Shown piece by piece: positions 1-7,968 of a stretch of 64,000 nt of DNA (the stretch's first letter is position 1; each line of letters opens with the position of its first letter). The position numbers and the translations under genes are program-made. The stretch is from Mycobacterium vicinigordonae (lineage in GTDB: Bacteria; Actinomycetota; Actinomycetes; Mycobacteriales; Mycobacteriaceae), in NCBI RefSeq assembly GCF_013466425.1, contig NZ_CP059165.1:5766001-5830000 (forward strand), in the 5' to 3' direction. The notes beneath the pieces were generated by a model. It saw nothing but the letters and a program-made list of their open reading frames with translations, was not told the origin of the DNA and did not search any database.

Positions 1-735
1 GTCACCGGTGTGGGCATACTCATCGACTTCGCGAGTCAGCCTGGCCAGAGCCATGATCGAGTCGGGTAATCGCTGTCCGCTCGCGGTGAGGACACCACCG
101 ACATTCTGCGCCCTCAGGTTGGCGGTCAACGTCGCGAGGTTGCCGAACAACGTTGCCAGGGCCTGCTTGTTGTCACGTTCCATGCTGGCGGCCAGACCCG
201 CGGTTGCGGCCAGCGAATCCAGGGTGGCGTCGTTGTCCGCAAATGCCGCCGAAACCGAGCCGACGATGTTGTTCACGTACAACGGGTTGAGCACGGCGAG
301 CACCGCGTTGGCCTTGTTGAGCAGGTCGCTGACCGTGACGGCAGACGCGACCCGCTCCGCGGGGATCACCGTACCACTGCCGAAATACGGCGGCGCAACG
401 TGTTTCGGCTTGAAGTCGATGTACTGCTCGCCGACCAGCGACAGGTTCTGGATACTGATCGCGCTGTCGACTGGAACCGGGTATGCCCGATCGAGTTCGA
501 CGGAGACTTTCAAACCGGTTGCTGTGGTGTTGATTCCGGAGACCCTTCCGATCCGGATGCCTCGCATGGTCACCTGCGAGGTGGGCATCAGCCCGCCCGA
601 ATTGTCCAGTAGCAGCGTCAGCCGGGTGGCCTGCGCGGTTGGCTCGACTTTGAGTACACCGAAGGTGAGGTAACCCGCGCCGAGCAACGTCACCGCAACC
701 AGAATCACACTGGTGATCGTGGCATTGAACTTCAT
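1..735 (-). CDS. mceF: MceF-type MCE family protein (3' end outside window)
   Basis: This is the last visible gene of the leftward mce operon and continues past base 1, so only about 245 N-terminal residues are seen. Translation from the ATG at 735-733 gives an uncleaved N-terminal membrane segment (about residues 5-26), then the MCE/MlaD domain with the typical pattern of a pore-facing beta barrel (QVTMRGIRIGRVSGI near residues 53-67, LSLVGEQYIDF about residues 98-108). A helical tail begins after about residue 130. MceF subunits form part of the periplasmic hexameric channel of Mce lipid importers. The start overlaps the mceE stop as ATGA, showing translational coupling. The mce class cannot be assigned by eye; the YrbE sequences do not look like those of mce4. 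Confidence 0.9.
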   Translation of the reverse strand, partial: MKFNATITSVILVAVTLLGAGYLTFGVLKVEPTAQATRLTLLLDNSGGLMPTSQVTMRGIRIGRVSGINTTATGLKVSVELDRAYPVPVDSAISIQNLSLVGEQYIDFKPKHVAPPYFGSGTVIPAERVASAVTVSDLLNKANAVLAVLNPLYVNNIVGSVSAAFADNDATLDSLAATAGLAASMERDNKQALATLFGNLATLTANLRAQNVGGVLTASGQRLPDSIMALARLTREVDEYAHTGD

Positions 736-1742
736 GGCAGCATCCCCATCGTTCGCAACACCGAAATTGACTCCTCGGCACGCTCCCCGGGGCTGACAGA
801 CACACTCAGCCGTGGACCACCGTTGCTGTAGAACGGGATCAGCTTGTCGCGCATCAGGGCGATGATCCTTTCGGACAGCGCCGGCAGGGTAGTGTCCGAC
901 GACGCGATTGTGTGCACCGTGGGCGTGATGTAGGACAGCATCTGCAGGAAGTCCGCGGTGTTGGGAACCAGCAACTGCCCTCCGTAGCGGCCCAGATCTT
1001 GCGCGCACACCAGCAACGCGATGATGTTGGGCAGCACCGCGGCCATGCCCTGCAACCGGGCCGGCCCGTCGCTGATCAGCCGGTCGAACGCTCCGGTGTT
1101 GGCTAACAGGTCGTTGCTGACGCCTTCGGTGCTGGCCAGGATTTGGTCGATGGTGTCCTGGTTAGCGGCGAGGTCTCGCATCGTCGCGGCCAGCTTCTGC
1201 CGCATCCGATCCAGCTCAGCGGGGTCCTTGGAGAACGCTTTGTTGAAGTTGACGACGGACTCTTCCAGCGTGTTGAGCGCACCACCGGACACCAGTGTGG
1301 ACACCGACCGCAGGATGTCCTCCACGTTGTCGGCCGGAACGGTGTTGCGCAGCGGGATGGTGTCACCGTCACGCAGTGACGCCGGCAGCGGGTTATCCGC
1401 CGGCAGCAACGCGATGTAAATGTCGCCCAGCACCGTCGCCTGGCGCAACTCCGCTCGGGTGTTCTGCGGCAACTTGACGCTCCTGTCCACCTCCACGTAG
1501 GCGACCGCCGTCGCGCCGGCCAACTGCACCCGGTCCAGTACGCCCACCTGGACACCGCCGAGGTCGACCTTCGCCCTGGCCGGTAGGTTCAGCACACTCG
1601 AGAACTCAATTTTGATGGTGTACTTGGCGATTGGCGCGTAGGAACCCGGTACCGGTAGCCGAGTAGGGTCGAGTCCGCACCCGGTCAGGAAGCCGATCAA
1701 CAAGAAGGCCAGCAGCACAGCGAGTCTCACGCGCCGGTTCAT
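732..1742 (-). CDS. mceE: MceE-type lipoprotein of the mce operon
   Basis: The 336-residue protein starts at an ATG overlapping the mceD stop (ATGA). Its N-terminus MNRRVRLAVLLAFLLIGFL is a signal peptide followed by a lipobox ending in GC (residues 19-22, LTGC), so it should be lipid-anchored like the MceE/LprK subunits. The MCE domain follows (ARAKVDLGGVQVGVLDRV about residues 56-73), then a long helical region with no further membrane segment. In Mce systems the lipoprotein subunit is one of the six substrate-channel proteins. It lies fifth of the six mce genes, the usual place for the lipoprotein. Substrate is not visible from sequence. Confidence 0.92.
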   Translation of the reverse strand: MNRRVRLAVLLAFLLIGFLTGCGLDPTRLPVPGSYAPIAKYTIKIEFSSVLNLPARAKVDLGGVQVGVLDRVQLAGATAVAYVEVDRSVKLPQNTRAELRQATVLGDIYIALLPADNPLPASLRDGDTIPLRNTVPADNVEDILRSVSTLVSGGALNTLEESVVNFNKAFSKDPAELDRMRQKLAATMRDLAANQDTIDQILASTEGVSNDLLANTGAFDRLISDGPARLQGMAAVLPNIIALLVCAQDLGRYGGQLLVPNTADFLQMLSYITPTVHTIASSDTTLPALSERIIALMRDKLIPFYSNGGPRLSVSVSPGERAEESISVLRTMGMLP

Positions 1743-2869
1743 GACACTGCCGCTCCGAGGAGTAGGTCCGTCAGCCCGAGCGTGATCGCATCGGAGGGGG
1801 TGCCGGTGCCGCAGGCCGCCGCGGCACCGGGCGTGTTGCGCTGCCGCAGCATGTCGCAGATGGACTCGGCCTGCTGCGGCGAAGCCGTCACCTGCGGAGG
1901 CAGGTACGTCAGATGGTGGCTACCCCACTCCGGCCGGTATTGTGACGCAACCCAATCCGACACCGGAGCCAGGCCGTTGATCAACCCGACAATCTGCGGG
2001 GTGTAGGCGGTTAGCACATCGCGCAGCCAAGGGATCAGTCTGCCGCCGATGTTGTTGTAGGCGCGTGGGCCGAACCGGCTTAGCGCATCGACCAACAGCG
2101 GCAGCGCGTGCGCTAAATGACCTAGCGCCAAACCGAATCCATTGGAAAGCCCTTCGATCATCCGTAGGCTCTCCGGCAGCGTGCCGATCACCGCGGTGAA
2201 GGTCTGCCAGTGCGCCAATAGGTCAGAGGTCAGGATCTCGCTGTTGGTCAGTAGCTGCCGATACTCCGCGTCGGGGTGGCCGGGATCGCCGACGAGGGCG
2301 ACCAGATTGCGCAGTGTCTCGTTGATTCCAGGGCCGGTTCCTTCCAGCGACCGGCTCAAGGCGGCCAGGCTGTCGTTGATCGCCTGCGCGCCCGAGGCTC
2401 TTGCCGCATCTTGGTCAGGTTGGACTTCCAGGATTGCGCCGGCGAGTTTGTCGACAGCTGCGAAGGTTTGGCTGACGCTGATCGGAGTCTTGGTGGATCC
2501 GAGCTTGATGCACTGCGCGCCAGAGAATTTTGGGCCGCCGGCGTAGGGTTTGCTGAGTTCTACATGTCGGTCGGCGACGATGGACTGCGAATAGGTAAGT
2601 GCGCCGACATCGGCGGGCAGCTCGAGATCGCCGGGCACGGTGAAGTCGACCTGAACGTAGTCGGGCCGGTTGGCGATCGCCGTCACCGAGCCGACGTCGA
2701 TACCTAACAACCGCACCTTGTTACCGGGGTAAAGCCCGACGGCGTCCGTGAATTCGGCGCACATCGTCCTGGTGTCGGTGGATGCGGGTGCCATTATCTT
2801 GGCACCGGTCACGGCGGCAGCGACCCCACCCGCGACTGCGATCGCGATCATCGCTGTCTTCTTCTTCAT
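1739..2869 (-). CDS. mceD: MceD-type MCE family protein
   Basis: A 376-residue MCE protein. I chose the ATG at 2869, because MKKKTAMIAIAVAGGVAAAV gives a proper basic plus hydrophobic membrane anchor. The frame stays open further upstream, but that part overlaps mceC. The MCE domain (residues about 25-115) contains NKVRLLGIDVGSV. The stop overlaps the mceE start as ATGA and there is one base between the mceC stop and this start, so it is tightly co-transcribed. Four cysteines (two near the N-terminus of the domain and two near the C-terminus) could be paired outside the membrane; that is inference. It is expected to be a subunit of the periplasmic Mce channel. Confidence 0.9.
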   Translation of the reverse strand: MKKKTAMIAIAVAGGVAAAVTGAKIMAPASTDTRTMCAEFTDAVGLYPGNKVRLLGIDVGSVTAIANRPDYVQVDFTVPGDLELPADVGALTYSQSIVADRHVELSKPYAGGPKFSGAQCIKLGSTKTPISVSQTFAAVDKLAGAILEVQPDQDAARASGAQAINDSLAALSRSLEGTGPGINETLRNLVALVGDPGHPDAEYRQLLTNSEILTSDLLAHWQTFTAVIGTLPESLRMIEGLSNGFGLALGHLAHALPLLVDALSRFGPRAYNNIGGRLIPWLRDVLTAYTPQIVGLINGLAPVSDWVASQYRPEWGSHHLTYLPPQVTASPQQAESICDMLRQRNTPGAAAACGTGTPSDAITLGLTDLLLGAAVS

Positions 2870-2870
2870 G

Positions 2871-3893
2871 TCAGCACCGCTTAACCATGTTTGGCAGGCA
2901 GAGATTCTCAGCGCGCAGTACCTGGTTGCGCTGATCGAGCACCACGACACCGTCACCCCGCAGCATCGGCATCAGCACGTTGACGATTTGACTCAGACCT
3001 TCGCTGGCTTTGCCGACTCGCTCGGGGTGTGCGACCAGGGCGGTGACGATGTCGTCGATCCCGTTGATGGACGGCGCCAAGTCACGGTCGTAGAACGCCA
3101 TAACCCGGTCGATGATGCGGGAGAGTTCGCCTAGTAGCGTGAAGAACTCGATGATGTCGACCGACTTCGACGTGTAGCGCTGCCCCACCAGGGCGAACTG
3201 CTCCAGCAAGGCCATGAGCTGTCGGCGCCCCGAGACGAAGGCGGCGCTGGCGTCATTGATGAAGTCCATGCCGCGGTGAAAGTCGCCGCCCATCTTGGTC
3301 AGCGATCGGGTGAGCTGGTTGGCGGACTGCAGGATGTCCCGTAGCGCGTTGGGGTACTTGTTGGTGGCGTTGGCCAGCTCCGCGAACGTGTCGTGGATAA
3401 CTTGGCCGTTGACGTCTCTGACGAACGGGGTTACCGCCTGGATTATGTCGTTGCCCTCGAACGGCGTCTTCACCCGCTGTGGGGGAATGACATTGTGTCC
3501 CAGCGGGATAACGCCCTGTGGCTCGAGAGCGAGATAGTGACCGCCCAGCGGTGTCAGCAGTCTGATGTCCAGCGTGGAGTCCGAGCCGATCACGACGTCA
3601 CGCTTGACGCCAAACTTGATCTCGACAAGCGTGCGACGCAGCGCCACGCTGGTCACCCTGCCCACCGGAATCCCCGCGATGCGCACCTCGTCGCCGCTGC
3701 GCACACCTCCGGAAGTACTGGAATTCGCGGTATAACTGGCCTGGCCGGTCGGGTTGACGTACGCCAGTCCGGTGGCGCACAGCGCCACGACGATAGCAAG
3801 GACACCGACGATGCCCAGGCGGCGACTGCGCACCGCTGCCGCGCGCTCGTTCAGCGCGCAACGCTGCCGAAGCCGCCAGGTGATCACCGGCAC
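2871..3893 (-). CDS. mceC: MceC-type MCE family protein
   Basis: A 340-residue MCE protein with a GTG start at 3893 that overlaps the end of mceB by 10 bases; a second in-frame GTG at 3887 is an equally possible start. After an arginine-rich N-terminus, one hydrophobic segment (about residues 27-46) anchors it. The MCE domain follows with GDEVRIAGIPVGRV (about 67-80) and LLTPLGGHYLALEP (about 112-125). The C-terminal half is helical and ends with two cysteines (LCLPNMVKRC). It is the third subunit of the six in this operon and should join the heterohexameric lipid channel. Confidence 0.9.
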   Translation of the reverse strand: MPVITWRLRQRCALNERAAAVRSRRLGIVGVLAIVVALCATGLAYVNPTGQASYTANSSTSGGVRSGDEVRIAGIPVGRVTSVALRRTLVEIKFGVKRDVVIGSDSTLDIRLLTPLGGHYLALEPQGVIPLGHNVIPPQRVKTPFEGNDIIQAVTPFVRDVNGQVIHDTFAELANATNKYPNALRDILQSANQLTRSLTKMGGDFHRGMDFINDASAAFVSGRRQLMALLEQFALVGQRYTSKSVDIIEFFTLLGELSRIIDRVMAFYDRDLAPSINGIDDIVTALVAHPERVGKASEGLSQIVNVLMPMLRGDGVVVLDQRNQVLRAENLCLPNMVKRC

Positions 3894-4888
3894 ACCACCA
3901 AACTCTGCTGCGCGAAGGACACATCGCCGATGACCGGTAGGTGGACTTCGCCATCGGTGCAGGTGAATGCTGGGCGCTCGTCGTCCGCGACCGAATCACG
4001 CAAGCCTTGGATCAGGGTTGGTGTCAACGACAGACCGGCGATCACCGCAGGCGTCTGTGGAAACAACCGGGTCGCCAGGCCGTACAGCGGCGACGTCGAG
4101 GCATCCAAGCCGCGCTCGGCGGACTGCAGCACCTGAACGAGGCTGCGCATCATCGGCAGCTCGATGTCGATCGAGGTGCGGAAGTCCTCGGCTCTGGCCG
4201 TGAAGGTGTCCAGTGCATCGTTGAGCGAATCGATCAGGTGGAAGAGTTGTCGCGACTTGCCGCCGAGGTCTTTCGACAGTTCACTGAGGTTGCCCAGCAA
4301 CACCTTGATGACCGCCTGGCGGTTCACCGCGTACTTGGAGATGGCATCCAGATCCCTTAGTACCGGGCCTATTCCGGTGTCATCACCTTGAATCAGCCGC
4401 AGCAGGTTCTCCCCGAACTGGTTGAGCTGGGCGGCATCCAGAGTCTGAAATACCGGGCGAAACCCGTTGAACAGCTTCGTGATGTCAAAGGACGGCAACG
4501 TTTGACCGACCGCAATCACCGACCCGGCCGGCAGCCGCTCGCCCGGAGCCGAGGTTTGTACCAACTCCACATAGCGCTGCCCCAACAGGTTCTGATACCG
4601 CACCGCCGCGATCGTGTTGCGGTAGACCGGATGTGCGTCAAGGACGGTGAAATCGACTCGCGCGGTGCGGCCGTCAAGCCGGACGGCCTCCACTTTGCCG
4701 ACCTCCACCCCGGAGATGCGGACGTCGTTGCCCACATCCAGACCGGAGACGTCGGTGAATGTCGCTGCGTAGTGCAAGACCGGGCCGCGGACCGGACTGC
4801 GCAACGCGGTGAGCAGTAGAATCGCGCATATGGTGGCCACCGCTGTGAAGAGCGTCAGCCAAAACGCAGGTTTGGCAAGCCTTCTCAT
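3884..4888 (-). CDS. mceB: MceB-type MCE family protein
   Basis: A 334-residue MCE protein with an N-terminal membrane segment (AFWLTLFTAVATICAILLLT, about residues 8-27) and an MCE domain containing GNDVRISGVEVGKV (about 53-66) and NLLGQRYVEL (about 99-108). The start overlaps the mceA stop by four bases. The C-terminus carries two cysteines (FTCTDG and VVCR), as in its neighbours. It is the second of six consecutive mce genes and belongs to the same importer; by family, YrbE permeases form the membrane channel and MceA-F the periplasmic part. Confidence 0.9.
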   Translation of the reverse strand: MRRLAKPAFWLTLFTAVATICAILLLTALRSPVRGPVLHYAATFTDVSGLDVGNDVRISGVEVGKVEAVRLDGRTARVDFTVLDAHPVYRNTIAAVRYQNLLGQRYVELVQTSAPGERLPAGSVIAVGQTLPSFDITKLFNGFRPVFQTLDAAQLNQFGENLLRLIQGDDTGIGPVLRDLDAISKYAVNRQAVIKVLLGNLSELSKDLGGKSRQLFHLIDSLNDALDTFTARAEDFRTSIDIELPMMRSLVQVLQSAERGLDASTSPLYGLATRLFPQTPAVIAGLSLTPTLIQGLRDSVADDERPAFTCTDGEVHLPVIGDVSFAQQSLVVCR

Positions 4889-5877
4889 CGGCCGGTCCCG
4901 CCGTCCAGGATCACCTCGGTGCGTAGCCGGACCTGCCCGTCGACCACCGTGAGGGCACTGTCCGCACGGTCGAGCAGCCCCGACATCCGGTCGTAGGCGG
5001 GAGCTAGGCTGCCTGCGGCGAAGGAGACGGGTATGCCGATGTTCATGATCGCATTGACCAACTGGACGATCCAGGTGCTGTGCTGGGCGGATATCTGGCC
5101 GACATCGGCCAGCAACTGTCCGGTTTGGGCGAAGACTCGGTTGGTGCGTTCCACCGCATCCGGTGCCGTCAACGGGTCCAGCCCGTCGAGGAGGTTGGTG
5201 GTCAGTCCAACGACGGGCAGCACGTCACCCAGGCCACCGACGAACGACGCCAGCACCGAAAGTGATTGCGCGACAGGCATCGTCTCGGTGTCGGCGATGA
5301 TCCTGGCCAGATCGGACCCGGCCCGGGCCAACGGTTCGACGATGTCGGCATGCCGGCGCAGCACCGCGATGACATGATCGAACTCTGGGGTGTCGAAGTT
5401 TCGGGTCAGTTTCTGTCCCTGCCGCAGCAGTCCGGTTATGGAGGCCGCCTGCACGTCGTCGCTCATCACCAAAGTTTGATTGGGTTTCAGCGGTGGGCCG
5501 CTGCCCGCACTGACGAGTTCAACCGCGGCCGTGCCGAATACGTTCGACGAGGTGAACCGGGCCTTGGTGTCGGTGGTCAGCGCCCGGGCCTGGCGGGGGT
5601 CGAGCACCACCGTCATCCGTTGGCGGTTGTACCCCACCGATTCCAACTTCTTGACCGCGCCGATGGACAGCCCGTGGAACTTGACCTCTGCACCCGGCGC
5701 CAGACCTTCACCGATTGTGTTCGCCACGACCGTCAACTCAAAGGTCTCGCCGAACGTACCCTCCGCCGTCTGGTTCAACATTGCCGCAACCGCTACCAGC
5801 GTTGCCACCACGATCAAGCCCCGGAGACGTAGCGCGCGGGCGGTGCTTCCCCGCTCGGCGAGATCACGAAATGTCAT
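4885..5877 (-). CDS. mceA: MceA-type MCE family protein
   Basis: The first mce gene after the two permease genes, 330 residues. A hydrophobic anchor lies at about residues 18-36, followed by the MCE domain (GAEVKFHGLSIGAVKKL about 62-78; SNVFGTAAVELVS about 110-122) and a helical C-terminal half. Only three bases separate it from yrbEB, and its stop overlaps mceB, so the whole set is one transcript. The family assignment is secure. Which lipid the channel carries is unknown; the adjacent steroid-catabolism genes make a sterol or related lipid a reasonable guess. Confidence 0.9.
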   Translation of the reverse strand: MTFRDLAERGSTARALRLRGLIVVATLVAVAAMLNQTAEGTFGETFELTVVANTIGEGLAPGAEVKFHGLSIGAVKKLESVGYNRQRMTVVLDPRQARALTTDTKARFTSSNVFGTAAVELVSAGSGPPLKPNQTLVMSDDVQAASITGLLRQGQKLTRNFDTPEFDHVIAVLRRHADIVEPLARAGSDLARIIADTETMPVAQSLSVLASFVGGLGDVLPVVGLTTNLLDGLDPLTAPDAVERTNRVFAQTGQLLADVGQISAQHSTWIVQLVNAIMNIGIPVSFAAGSLAPAYDRMSGLLDRADSALTVVDGQVRLRTEVILDGGTGR

Positions 5878-5880
5878 GTG

Positions 5881-6753
5881 CTACCCCGACAACCGTAGTC
5901 CCGAATTGTTGCCCCAGAACACCAGCGTGAGCACCATGTCGGCAACAACGACGCAGATCAGACTGGCCCGGATCGCGCGACCGGAGGCGCGCCCGACGCC
6001 TTCGGGTCCGCCCGCGGCGTAATAGCCTTCGTAGCAATGGATTACCACGATGAGCAGGACGAAGACTGCGGCCTTGACGATCGAGAGCAGCACGTCGGAG
6101 GGCTGAATGAACGCGTCAAAATAATGGTTGTAGGTGCCCGACGACTGCCGGTGCACCACGTTGACCACCAGCGCGCAGAAGACATAGCTCAGCACCAGCG
6201 ACATCAGGTAGAGCGGGATGATGGTGATGACGCCGGCTATCACGCGCGGCGTCACCACGAACGGAATCGACTGAATCCCTTGTACTTCGAGGGCATCGAT
6301 CTCCTCGGAGATACGCATGGAGCCGATCTCGGCGGTCATCCTGGTGCCGGCCTGAGCGCCGAATCCGATCGCTGCGATCATCGGAGCCATCTCGCGGGTA
6401 TTCGCGTACGCGGAGATGAATCCGGTCAGCGGCCCCATACCGACCATGTCCAGAGCGGCGTAGCCCTCGATGCCAACCGATGCGCCGATTGCGGCGCCCA
6501 TGAACACCAGCACCCCCACGGTTCCACCACCGACGATCAATGCTCCGTTGCCCCACATCATGTCGACTAGGATCGCCCCAACGTTGCGCCGGTAGCGGCC
6601 GCCGGTGCGCGGTATCGCGCCGAGCACCTCGATCAAGAAGGTGGCCTGGTGCCCTAACCGCTCGAGCAGTGTCAGCCCCCGGTCGGCCGCAGCGAGGGAC
6701 AGCCGCGCCACCAATCCTTGCGGCCGATACCGAGACGGTGCCGCCGTACTCAC
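5881..6753 (-). CDS. yrbEB: YrbEB/MlaE-type permease of the mce importer
   Basis: A 290-residue integral membrane protein of the MlaE/YrbE family (usual length about 265-290). Several hydrophobic helices are visible (about 75-95, 160-185, 195-215, 235-255, 262-280), with the family-typical GAQAGTRMTAEIGSMRISEEI stretch around residues 131-151 and GPEGVGRASG near the C-terminus. It is the second permease gene, 16 bases after yrbEA and directly before mceA. Two different YrbE proteins are thought to form the inner-membrane core driven by the MceG (Mkl) ATPase, which is not encoded in this window. Confidence 0.93.
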   Translation of the reverse strand: MSTAAPSRYRPQGLVARLSLAAADRGLTLLERLGHQATFLIEVLGAIPRTGGRYRRNVGAILVDMMWGNGALIVGGGTVGVLVFMGAAIGASVGIEGYAALDMVGMGPLTGFISAYANTREMAPMIAAIGFGAQAGTRMTAEIGSMRISEEIDALEVQGIQSIPFVVTPRVIAGVITIIPLYLMSLVLSYVFCALVVNVVHRQSSGTYNHYFDAFIQPSDVLLSIVKAAVFVLLIVVIHCYEGYYAAGGPEGVGRASGRAIRASLICVVVADMVLTLVFWGNNSGLRLSG

Positions 6754-6769
6754 TGAAAGACTCCGTCCA

Positions 6770-7669
6770 TCAGCCCACCTTCGTCGGCATGAACACAGTG
6801 ACGAATTCGGTGATCACCAGGTTGAGCAGAAACACCGCGACCACGCCGACCACTACGGCCGCGTTGACTGCGTCGGCGACGCCACGCGGGCCACCGCGAG
6901 CCTCGAGACCGCGCTGGCAGGAGATCAGCGTGACGATCACCCCGAACAACCATGTCTTGAGCAGCGCCACAACGAGATCGGCGACAGTGGCGAACGATCC
7001 GAACGAGGCGATGTAGCTGCCCGGTGTGCCGGACTGGTAACCGACATTGATCACGTAACCCGCGGCCAGTCCCATGAAGACGATGAAGACGCACAGCAGC
7101 GGCGCCACCAGCAGCATCGCGGCCAGGCGCGGCGTGACGAGCCGTTGCACCGGATCGATCCCCATCACGCGCAGCGCGTCGACCTCGTCGCGGATGCTGC
7201 GCGCGCCCAGGTCGGTGGTGACCGCCGCACCCGCCGCACCGCCGAGTAACAGCGCGCAGACGATCGGCGCGGCCTGCCGGATCACGCCGAGTCCGCCCGC
7301 CGCACCGGAGATCGACGTCGCGCCGACTTGCTGGATCAGGCTGCCCACCTGGACGGCGACGATGACCCCGAACGGAATGGAGATGAGCAGCGCGGGAATC
7401 GCGGTGACGCTGACGATGAACGCCGCCTGGCTCAGGGTGTCCCGCCACGGATGACGCAGCCGGAATAGGTCGGTGATCATGTAGACGGTTGTCTGCACGG
7501 CCAAGTCGAAGAAGCGGCCCAGGGTCTGCAACGAACCGTCGGCCTTTGCAAGCGCGCATCGCAACCATTTGACGACGACGCCGGCCGGCCGCCCCGCGCT
7601 GCCGCGCACCGCCGTCACGGCTGCCCCCAATGTCGGCCGAGCGGCCGATCGGACAGTCAATAGCGACAT
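6770..7669 (-). CDS. yrbEA: YrbEA/MlaE-type permease of the mce importer
   Basis: First gene of the mce operon. The 299-residue frame from ATG 7669 has the MlaE core: GGAAGAAVTTDLGARSIRDE, then DALRVMGIDPVQRLV, multiple membrane helices and the terminal GGPRGVADAVN motif. The frame is open upstream to 7762, but those extra residues (several histidines and cysteines) do not look like the family, so I chose MSLLTV at 7669; no strong ribosome site decides it. It is transcribed away from the GMC oxidoreductase, and the intervening 299 bases hold a palindromic operator candidate. The sequence differs clearly from YrbE4A as I recall it, so this is probably not the cholesterol importer mce4. Confidence 0.9.
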   Translation of the reverse strand: MSLLTVRSAARPTLGAAVTAVRGSAGRPAGVVVKWLRCALAKADGSLQTLGRFFDLAVQTTVYMITDLFRLRHPWRDTLSQAAFIVSVTAIPALLISIPFGVIVAVQVGSLIQQVGATSISGAAGGLGVIRQAAPIVCALLLGGAAGAAVTTDLGARSIRDEVDALRVMGIDPVQRLVTPRLAAMLLVAPLLCVFIVFMGLAAGYVINVGYQSGTPGSYIASFGSFATVADLVVALLKTWLFGVIVTLISCQRGLEARGGPRGVADAVNAAVVVGVVAVFLLNLVITEFVTVFMPTKVG

Positions 7670-7968
7670 GACGAGGCCCCGATCAGAATAGGAGTGGGGT
7701 GGCTTGTGGTGAGTTCGCACAGTACAACACCGCATATCGTTTTCGCGAGGCCGAATCGGCATTTTTTCGAGCGCTCATTGAACGCGTCCAGGGACTTGAC
7801 AAATCGTGGCGTCATGCAATTGTAAAGTTTATTTACAGGCCGTGAATTCGGCGCCCGTAAACCAGGCCGAGTAAAGCCGTCGGATTTTCTCTGTGAATAT
7901 CTCGCTAATCGCCGAAACGCGGTTTAGGCTGCGCATCACATTCACCTGGATTTGAAAGGGTTGCCATC
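7670..7968. promoter_or_regulatory. Divergent control region between mce operon and GMC oxidoreductase
   Basis: A 299-base gap between two divergent transcription units, clearly lower in GC than its flanks. Rightward, TTGACA at 7796-7801 is followed after 17-19 bases by AT-rich hexamers at 7819-7826, a plausible sigma-A-like promoter. The palindrome at 7821-7837 overlaps that -10 area. A GAAAGGG ribosome site at 7954-7960 sits 8 bases before the GMC start codon. The promoter for the mce operon is not obvious. Confidence 0.5.
7821..7837. promoter_or_regulatory. Palindromic operator candidate, copy 1
   Basis: TGTAAAGTTTATTTACA: six-base arms TGTAAA/TTTACA around a five-base spacer. A second copy with the same geometry and the same TGTAAAG...ATTTAC core lies at 10426-10442, before the unknown gene at 9694-10302. 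It overlaps the likely -10 region of the GMC gene, as expected for a repressor site. The regulator is not identifiable here; size and symmetry suit a TetR- or GntR-type dimer (inference). Confidence 0.5.

Noticed and set aside
7670..7762. Longer yrbEA start at 7762
   Set aside because: The added 31 residues are rich in His, Cys and Arg, unlike the family, no ribosome site precedes them, and they reach toward the regulatory palindrome.
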